From Variovorax boronicumulans NBRC 103145 (GTDB taxonomy: Bacteria; Pseudomonadota; Gammaproteobacteria; Burkholderiales; Burkholderiaceae_C): a stretch of 64,000 bases of DNA. Location: positions 17,000-80,999 of the forward strand of contig NZ_BCUS01000013.1 of the NCBI RefSeq assembly GCF_001591345.1, written 5' to 3'. Of the stretch, positions 62,801-64,000 are shown in pieces; position 1 is the first letter of the stretch, and every line of letters starts with the position of its first letter. The position numbers were made by a program, and so were the translations under genes. The notes below the pieces were generated by a model, which did no database searches, had not been told where the DNA came from, and saw only the letters and a program-made list of their open reading frames with translations.

Positions 62801-64000
62801 ATCACCGAAGACGCCGCGCCGAACACGATGTCGGGCAACGTGGCGACCAACGACACCATCGGCGCGGACGATTTCAACGTGGCGCCGGTCACGGGCGTGA
62901 GCTTCGGCGGCGCGGCCGGCACGGTGGGCGCGTCGATCACCACGACCTACGGTTCGATCGTGCTGAACGCCGACGGCAGCTACACCTACACGCTGAACAA
63001 CGCCGACCCGCGCGTGCAGGCGCTGTCGGTCGGCGAGACGCTGACTGAGCAGGTGCGCTACACGATCACCGATGCCGACGGCGACACCAGCACCGCCACG
63101 CTCACGATCACCATCCGCGGCGCCAACGACCTGCCGGGCATCGCCGTCACCGACGCCAACGGCGCGGCGACCGGGCAGGTCACGGTGTTCGAGTCGGGCC
63201 TGGTGAGCATCACCGACACGGGCGAGCGCGCCGCCAGCAGCTTCAACATCACCGCGGCGGACGGCGTGGCTAGCATCAACGTCGGCGGCACGGTGGTGAC
63301 GCTGGCGCAGCTGCAGGCGCTCACGCCGGGCGCGCCGATCACGATCACCACGCCCGACGGCCAGATCCAGCTGACGGGCTTCAGCGGCACCACGCTGCCC
63401 AACGGCGTCGTGACCGGCGGCGCGGTCAGCTACACCTACACGCTGGGCGCTGCGCAGAGCCATCGCTCCGGCGGCGTGCTGACCGAAGTGACCGAGCAGA
63501 TCGCGCTGTCGGTGACCGACCGCGACGGCGACGTGGCCAACGGCACGCTCACCGTGCTCATCATCAACGACACGCCGCAGGCCACCGACGACACGGCCGC
63601 CATCACCGAGGATGCGGTGCCCGACACGGTGAGCGGCAACGTGAAGGCCAACGACCGCGACGGCGCGGACAACGGCAACGGCGTGCCGGTGACGGGCGTG
63701 AGCTTCGGCGGCGCGGCCGGCACGGTGGGCGTGTCGCTCACGACCACCTATGGCGCCATCGTGCTGAACGCCGACGGCAGCTACACCTACACGCTGGACA
63801 ACGACAACGCCGCCGTCAATGCGCTCAAGACCAACGAGCAGCTGACCGAGACGGTGCGCTACACGATCACCGATGCCGACGGCGACACCAGCACCGCCAC
63901 GCTGACGATCACCATCCACGGCCGCCTGGACGGCGACCCGGCCATCGGCGCCGTGGACGGCAACGGCGCGGCCACGGGGCAGGCCGAGGTGCACGAGCGC
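53831..64000 (+). CDS. Giant DUF4347 and VCBS/cadherin-repeat protein (3' end beyond window)
   Basis: A very large, probably secreted adhesin, 3390 residues in the window and still open. Residues 19-29 (LESRQLFDGAA) resemble the LEPR-XLL start motif of such proteins; 30-85 are Ala/Pro-rich; about 87-240 form a DUF4347 domain (VYVVDKNVANWQQL, LHILSHGSAGEI, LLYGCDVG). Then follow CSPG/cadherin-like units with FTQADVLAGRVAYV and FTQADVNAGRIYYF, two RGTRAQV...YRLQVIVDDRLR modules, two GAWQYSLDN modules, and from about residue 2440 VCBS repeats (NADGSYTYTLDN). Many Asp-rich loops suggest calcium binding. No Sec signal is seen, so type I secretion from a C-terminal signal outside the window is likely. 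Ribosome site before the ATG is weak. Confidence 0.88.
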   Translation, partial: MPRSQSPQFLRPRAHRFALESRQLFDGAAFVEAAAAAPADAPQGPHGDASHAADAAAPVAVPHGRESTPEADARSGPGPAPASSSEVYVVDKNVANWQQLAASVPQGADLILLDTGSSGVEQLRQALEGRSGLTALHILSHGSAGEITLGNETLDVAGLARSAGAWQAIGASLGADGDILLYGCDVGADGQRFVQALGRATGADVAASSDATGAASRQGDWSLEVATGLIESRAFAAADYDGLLAAPTVSTTTPRITVSEPSSLNAPGADRATLSGWTLTDDGAGNVTVDVTVENPALGALSSASMSGVTTVPGGYRFVGSVADANAWINQLVFTAADTELGNATATTRILVSITDSETPALTANRALDVTITPSNDPTTVADAAQTVSEGGTTLLTGTTLNAIDPEVTIGSQNTGQIVYGIATNTARGYLTLNGERIGVGSVFTQADVLAGRVAYVHTATGADQNLDDSFVIVVNDGATPLAGSDHATITLNVTPLNQPPVVSGGGSVFEGQPPNAIDTSGNPASVVGNFIVADGGGDDASGDLTVRLTSLPTDGTLYFTGTVLIGGVPQNVTNRAITQADIDAGFVFGYDDRGGLTYGNNGQRDNNGQSYPFTDGFGVTVSDAGGGTGTPSSTSGTIAINVRPANDDPVLDPGSTLEATVDPAGGGYTVTLTPGMLGATDVDSSDDNLTFAVTSMNGLNQGYLLLDGKILPPGGTFTMEDVRSGRVQYVQTQGAAAGDTDTFSFQVVDNTLGPTWDANGNTVIREGADRNPDGTLKTYEFTINLVETPAGNGDPLQTIDGTVTTSGSNHAGTDQNGATRGTLSEGGSVVLGGTGSDFNTVPGLSYVVEGVPPSQVIYTVTDYTGTTGPVRNGVLQRFDGATWVDIDTYETFTQEDLNAGRIRFQHDGDVEDFESAVSLSVTAGVAVGGVRNVWNASFSFFITPVNDVPVATGSSNTVIREGETAYLTTGQIRVVDADDAASESYLEGSATLLNGDPNYAFNNAGSGPGAMQFEFDSLPTGGQLQYWNGAAWVAVAVGQRIDASLITGSAGTTGLRFVSDGSEVRTTQFNVHAVDRWGAASNPVTVGIQITNVNDAPVIAPDPTQPDPPGTANQPLTVAEGGRGQITPGMLRAFDPDSTLTQLQYTITSVTTHGRVMYSTDGVNFVALGVGSSFTQADVNAGRIYYFNSGDESDGHTEANGDPPSDRFTFTLSDGDKEQTGGQFWIYVTPLNDAPTVTAPAGPIDIDSSNPAHNPVPGFHVGDTDLDAVIQGETDFVQVTVRLLDANGNPLNAAAYAGATIGSTSMGGVTVDADKNGSGDFLTLRGTRAQVNAALAGLTLTFDTDRDQAYRLQVIVDDRLRDTATGVLQPGANGGPQNEPSVPGGPNITIPTTEYDWYADTVPTTGDITGNLAAASVLVRASSENDPGVLVVPPVHTVYEDQPTYIGTGFVVSDPESAAFGTPITLRLTVPNGTLGIGGTGGQTSFTLPSGRVVTIAGDNTGALTLTGRASDIQELITSGAVTGLTYRSATHVNHDLNGADAGDVTLTVSFDDTGSQIGGDTGGGSVSNNPPDMTMALTIVAVNDAPTAGLTPGTNPNTPLYLTGGSTPSAVPGFVVRDLDIDGDGGGIAPGEADFLQVTVRITNGTGAPLGAAQYTDGGSDAITITSSNAAGSGVTIDSTYDGTGSALVIRGTRAQVQAYLDGLQVALGGSLANTDQTYRVQVIVDDRLRENSSGALAGGANGGENNNANGGTVAVPTTNVNPYALIPAGLTANVASAYRTLFPSSINDPAHIAAGNPTVDEGNGSVTLTGLTVTDQDAAATDVLTATVSVPPGFVINGVGGSGGTVGPLGGASITITGTLAQINSRINAISIALPDAPGAALPADWNGAFTVTVVVNDEGHTGGRPGVLAPGDNSTTGTFDYADGVGNRLVTTRTFVFTVAPVNDAPVVVGGTTQTLPNVTEDVGNNAAGTPVGTLFGSHFDDGADLIDNSGNGGTGGSSSDTFFGVAITGHVPDPAQGAWQYSLDNGTTWLPVGARTDGTALVLAADAQLRFVPAANFHGTPTTLTVRLVETDTNNDSATADPTSGSQVDVSGARNGGTTVYSAGTIVLSTTVINVNDRPTATDATVPAGVEDVTGAGVRVDTLLGGGYGDAIDNQTAISGGGDASTSFGGIAIVGNNANAAQGAWEYSLNGTDWLAVPTGASDTSALLLPTSAQLRFVPAADFNGTPGGLVVRVSDAPVAAGSGDISATVNDATSQWSVLRNVSITIAPRNDAPVIGGTTGATAVENNQTGTGVSIPPVALVSGGTVGDLDLATTPGLAAGVFGAGSLTVSLDGYQPGDQLFVNGALPPGVSVSGGNGAPLVVQFDADTTVAEVRAVLDQLSYRSSSDNPTAFGTDNERVYTIVLNDGNNVQPGGNAGGPQPLNSNVLAGTLTITAVNDPPTAVDDTHSIDEDTPSVGSNVISGRIPGEADHDPDSTTLTVTGIRTGPEAGAGTAGTLGSALTGTHGSIVLNADGSYTYTLDNSDPRVQALIAGETLTDLFTYTISDGASGTDTAQITITIRGASNDVPGITVTDANGNATGQVTVHESGLTSVGDTSETAGAGFNITAADGVASINVGGTVVTLAQLQALTPGAPITITTPDGQIRLTGFSGTTLSNGVVTGGTVSYTYTLTSAQNHSAGEVTEAVALSVTDRDGDVASGTLTVLIVNDVPTANPDTNSVTEDAAPNPVSGNVKTNDREGADTAVPVTGVSFGGTAGTVGSALDTEYGAIVLNADGSYSYTLDNTDPRVNALKDGETLTDTVSYTLTDADGDTSTTTLTITIHGRTDASPEIVPVDGNGAATGQTEVHERGLVDGPAGPDARENGSGVVTVSAADGLRTVTVGGRTLTLAELANLGTTPVVITTPLGTITLTGFTATTSVGGVPTAGNLAYTYTLRAQVAQPGATESTEAIALQVTDAGGATATGTLTVRIVDDVPQATDDTAAITEDAAPNTMSGNVATNDTIGADDFNVAPVTGVSFGGAAGTVGASITTTYGSIVLNADGSYTYTLNNADPRVQALSVGETLTEQVRYTITDADGDTSTATLTITIRGANDLPGIAVTDANGAATGQVTVFESGLVSITDTGERAASSFNITAADGVASINVGGTVVTLAQLQALTPGAPITITTPDGQIQLTGFSGTTLPNGVVTGGAVSYTYTLGAAQSHRSGGVLTEVTEQIALSVTDRDGDVANGTLTVLIINDTPQATDDTAAITEDAVPDTVSGNVKANDRDGADNGNGVPVTGVSFGGAAGTVGVSLTTTYGAIVLNADGSYTYTLDNDNAAVNALKTNEQLTETVRYTITDADGDTSTATLTITIHGRLDGDPAIGAVDGNGAATGQAEVHER
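61658..61860 (+). repeat. Near-identical DNA repeat inside the giant gene, copy 1
   Basis: These 203 bases recur at 63242-63444, 1584 bases downstream, with about ten differences. The unit encodes the INVGGTVVTLAQLQAL part of a VCBS-type module. The spacing, 528 codons, is the length of a two-module super-repeat. Confidence 0.9.
63242..63444 (+). repeat. Near-identical DNA repeat inside the giant gene, copy 2
   Basis: Second copy of 61658-61860, about 95% identical. Most differences are at third codon positions, pointing to recent duplication or recombination plus selection for the protein. Confidence 0.9.

Noticed and set aside
56807..63994. A 2395-codon open frame on the minus strand, opposite the giant gene
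   Set aside because: It has a biased His/Arg/Val/Gly-rich composition with no domain, and arises because GC-rich third positions of the plus-strand repeat gene leave no stops on the other strand. The plus frame has clear DUF4347 and VCBS domains.
1..64000. CRISPR arrays, tRNA, rRNA and insertion sequences
   Set aside because: I looked for regularly spaced short repeats, conserved tRNA arms, rRNA segments and transposase motifs and saw none. The only tandem repeats are coding units of the giant gene.

Overview
The window looks like a chromosomal segment of a high-GC betaproteobacterium of the family Comamonadaceae, most likely Variovorax or a close relative. The reasons are the GC-rich third codon positions throughout, several Bug-type solute-binding proteins without their membrane partners, gram-negative trimeric porins next to catabolic genes, and many LysR regulators. 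This assignment rests on gene content only.

Layout. 1-2074: the start of an AtoE short-chain fatty-acid transporter gene, divergent from a LysR gene. 2166-9852: a compact island of nine genes built around an ECF sigma factor and its ChrR-type zinc/cupin anti-sigma factor. Two flanking operons encode two cyclopropane-synthase-like methyltransferases, a flavin oxidoreductase, and DUF1365, DUF1295, DUF2177 and DUF6134 proteins. All three transcription units start at promoters of the form -35 (TGATCC or a variant), 18 bases, then TA, the pattern known for the Rhodobacter RpoE/ChrR singlet-oxygen response. I infer a self-contained photo-oxidative-stress regulon that modifies membrane lipids. 10218-13186: a homocysteine methyltransferase-like gene, a broken LuxR fragment, and a TetR/DMT-exporter pair with two palindromic operators. 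13256-18612: a tightly overlapping operon (glycosyltransferase, secreted protein, ferritin-like di-iron protein, second glycosyltransferase) divergent from a UDP-glucose dehydrogenase-type gene. 18674-26177: a compositionally odd leucine-rich-repeat gene, then a TetR-controlled acyl-CoA module (dehydrogenase, ligase, SDR, ABC-type binding protein).

26212-35892: miscellaneous and housekeeping-like genes, namely DUF3800, a solitary PBP2, DNA polymerase II, a secreted protein, an EF-G paralogue lacking the catalytic histidine, and a TrfB/KorA-like protein. 35893-50033: a catabolic region. Two paralogous amidohydrolase genes flank a LysR gene, and their promoter regions are inverted copies of each other; the second amidohydrolase carries a frameshift. 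A seven-gene operon follows on the minus strand (cupin, Bug protein, intradiol dioxygenase, MDR reductase, Bug protein, porin, YtcJ-like amidohydrolase), divergent from another LysR gene. 51188-52838: OsmC, GNAT and a lipoprotein. After about 1 kb of AT-richer non-coding DNA, a giant gene begins at 53831 and stays open to the window edge (3390 codons so far). It encodes an LEPR-XLL-like start, a DUF4347 domain, then cadherin/CSPG-like and VCBS repeats, and is probably a secreted adhesin.

The most interesting signals are the self-contained ECF/ChrR lipid regulon with its matching promoters, the inverted duplication of a regulatory region around the LysR gene at 38934, the di-iron/glycosyltransferase operon, and the giant repeat protein.
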